A stretch of 64,000 nt of DNA from Phymatolithon calcareum. Lineage: Eukaryota > Rhodophyta > Florideophyceae > Hapalidiales. The DNA is taken from contig OZ345368.1 of the NCBI GenBank assembly GCA_977006965.1, forward strand, positions 310,001 to 374,000, given 5' to 3'. The notes under the pieces are model-generated. The model worked only from the letters and a program-made list of their open reading frames with translations. It was not told the DNA's origin and searched no databases. A program made the position numbers and the translations under genes. The stretch's first letter is position 1. Each line of letters begins with the position of its first letter. Of the stretch, positions 62,272 through 64,000 are shown piece by piece.

Positions 62272-62592
62272 TGACCCGGGAAGTCGCTAAACTCGCCCAT
62301 GGCGCCATCGGCGCAGAAACGACTCGGGACATCGCAAACTCCCATGTGCTTACCGTCGCTCGTCAAGAGACGGTATACTCTGCGTGGCAATCGAAGCGAT
62401 ATGATTTCCCCCCTCGAGATCTCTGCTGTGAGACCAGAGGTAGGTTTTGGAGTTTTGCTGACTATGTCACTTTTAGCGAAATGGAGCTTTCGGGTTCCGA
62501 TTGAGTCCTAGTGTCTCGCCAGAAGTGTTGCCCCAAGCGTCAGCAGATGCATTGGTAACTCTAGAATAAAAATTTCCTCTTCTTCTTCTACG
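62272..62592 (+). repeat. dispersed repeat R2, copy 2
   Basis: Matches 8977-9413: TGACCCGGGAAGTCGCTAAAC at the left, CTCGAGATCTCT, CAGAGGTAGGTTTT, AGAAGTGTTGCCCCAAGCGT and AATAAAAATTTCCTCTTC at the right. Confidence 0.75.
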
Positions 62593-63104
62593 TAATATAT
62601 AGCTAGAATCTAGATCCGTCAAAGTAAACCGGCGGAGAACTTCGATGTGCAAATCTTGCTGTTCGGTGACGTCGCCTTCAACCGCGACCCCCCAAAGGAC
62701 CGTTGCCGCGATCCACTCCAAGCCTAAAACTCCTGCTCGGTTATCGCGCGGGGAAGTTGCATTGTGCAAATCACCGCCGTTGATCATCACGACCGCACTT
62801 CTTTCGTTTCGCAGCATTTGCAACACCCAAGCAAGATCCGCGTTTTGCTGAACCTTTGCTGTCCTTTCCTGTTCTTGCTTTTCCGGGCGTCCACCGTGCC
62901 CCGCAAGAGCGAGCACCCCGGCTCCAAGCGCGAGCTCGCGCCCGCTGACGCCGTCCTGCAAGGACGAGCGTGCGAAGGCCAAGACCCTAGAGCCTGTGTG
63001 TATCGTGTTCCCGGTGAGTGCCGGAAGTTGACCGCCCGAAACCGTTTACTCATACTCACGCGCTCGTGAGCGCGACCAAGATCTTCACTAAGCCGAAAGG
63101 CTGA
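62593..63104. other. no confident gene
   Basis: A minus-strand frame (62982-62473, 169 codons) includes VLQMLRNERSAVVMINGGDL but overlaps repeat R2 at its end and matches no family that I know. Confidence 0.3.
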
Positions 63105-63116
63105 CAGCCCCCATTC

Positions 63117-63351
63117 TTTCTTTCTTTCTTTCTTTATTGCGGAAAGATTGCTCACACTTATGGTAAGCGTCTAGAGCTGTTTTGCAACAGCATCTCATTG
63201 TTCAGAAATTTGAGTACGGCTAGGGGTCTCTCACGGCATACCTCTTCAAAATTTCCGAACAAAGTTCCGATGTGAGTTCCATTTTGTCCATGAGGTTCTT
63301 ATTGAATCTCATAGTCCAGCCGCACTGCGTGGAAGCGGAACCCGTGCGACC
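63117..63351 (-). mobile_element. LINE-B, very short 3' end copy
   Basis: Minus strand: GNFEEVCRERPLAVLKFLNN and the stop, then CTTTCCGCAATAAAGAAAG and a GAAA microsatellite. The target duplication CAGCCCCCATTC lies at 63105-63116 and 63352-63363, which fixes both ends of this 235-bp copy. Confidence 0.92.
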
Positions 63352-63363
63352 CAGCCCCCATTC

Positions 63364-64000
63364 GGCATCGCCCAGCGGGTGTGATACCTCCTGAAACCGT
63401 CATGGGTCTGTACTGCGGGCGACGAAGAGAAGACATGGCTTCTGATCGACCGCGGAGTTCCCCAGTGCTCCCCGCTAAGCCCATGCCTCTATAACATGTT
63501 CATGGACACATTTGACGAGATGATCCAGAAGGCACCCCGGCATATGTCAAAGTACCCCGCGATCCTGTTTGCCGACGACGTCCAACTGCAAGCGATAAAC
63601 TCCGACGAAATGCAATGGCTCCTCGATATAGCGACACGATGGGCCAGGGAGAACGGTATGACGTGGAACACGAAGAAGGGAAAAAGCGAAGTCCTCATCT
63701 ACCCCGGTTTATTCAAGCGAAAATTCCAGCTAGCAGGGGCCGAACTCCATGAAACAAGACGGCTGGAATACCTAGGTACGACCGTTGACAACAAGGGTGT
63801 CACCGAACACGCCACGTTGAAACGAATCTCAAAAGCGAAGGGAATTATCCTGGGTCTTCGAGATATTGGAATGAACGCCAAGGGACTACACACAATGAAG
63901 AACATAACAATCTACAAGACCCTCGTGCAATGTCGATGGGAGTACGCCTTGCACCTCACCCCGTGGACGAGATCTGTCCAAGTTCAAATCAACCAGGCCG
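63364..64000 (+). pseudogene. LINE-A-related reverse transcriptase, runs off the window
   Basis: Reads LKPSWVCTAGDEEKTWLLI, GVPQCSPLSPCLYNMF (Gly of the usual PQGSP replaced by Cys), the active site ILFADDVQL, LLDIATRWARENGMTWN and LEYLGTTVDNKGVTEHA. The frame is open to the window end. It is diverged from the other LINE-A copies, so it may be a separate subfamily. The 5' part is missing; the LINE-B insertion lies just upstream. Confidence 0.85.

Noticed and set aside
62473-62982. Minus-strand frame of 169 codons
   Set aside because: Its C-terminal part overlaps repeat R2 and the rest shows no family; treated as unconfirmed.
1-64000. CRISPR arrays, rRNA genes, bacterial operons
   Set aside because: No regularly spaced short repeats, no rRNA signature and no prokaryotic gene arrangement were seen.

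Overview
The window is nuclear DNA from a eukaryote with intron-poor genes. All recognisable host genes are single uninterrupted reading frames (a DHX33-like helicase of 708 codons, an NYN nuclease, a TMEM53-like hydrolase, three copies of a methyltransferase-like membrane protein). They sit as small islands in a sea of nested retrotransposons and DNA transposons. This pattern fits a red alga of the florideophyte type best, but the assignment is an inference from gene style, not from a marker gene.

Layout. 0.7-7.2 kb: a truncated LINE-B copy, then two members of the membrane methyltransferase-like family (2421-3347 and 5281-6078, both minus). 7.5-20.2 kb: one LINE-A copy split by two insertions, a 2.7-kb terminal-inverted-repeat element (8460-11145) and a 6.75-kb unit (11634-18385) holding a Ty3/gypsy-like Gag-Pol between inverted, not direct, terminal repeats of about 0.68 kb. 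20.2-25.9 kb: a dispersed repeat, a segmental duplicate of the 5.3-7.2 kb region with the third methyltransferase-like gene, then a LINE-A copy inserted in a LINE-C tail. 26-29.4 kb: gene-poor. 29.4-32.6 kb and 40.0-44.9 kb: host gene islands. 45.8-59.5 kb: two degenerate hAT transposase copies, tail to tail, used as landing sites. One holds a LINE-A fragment and a 5.1-kb LINE-B element; the LINE-B itself carries a solo LTR, an in-frame Tudor-like domain insertion and another LINE-A fragment. The other holds a complete gypsy element with 256-bp direct LTRs. 60-64 kb: gene-poor, with repeat copies and the start of another LINE reverse transcriptase running off the end.

Three LINE families (named A, B and C here) can be told apart by their 3' ends. 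LINE-A ends in a fixed ATAAATCAAC..ATATCCCC block, LINE-B in a GAAA microsatellite, LINE-C in a GAAT microsatellite. Several insertions of A and B are dated relative to each other by 9-13 bp target duplications read directly from the sequence. The most unusual objects are the gypsy Gag-Pol with inverted terminal repeats, the 300-bp in-frame Tudor-like insertion inside the LINE-B RNase H domain, and a 2A-like motif in the LINE-B N-terminus.
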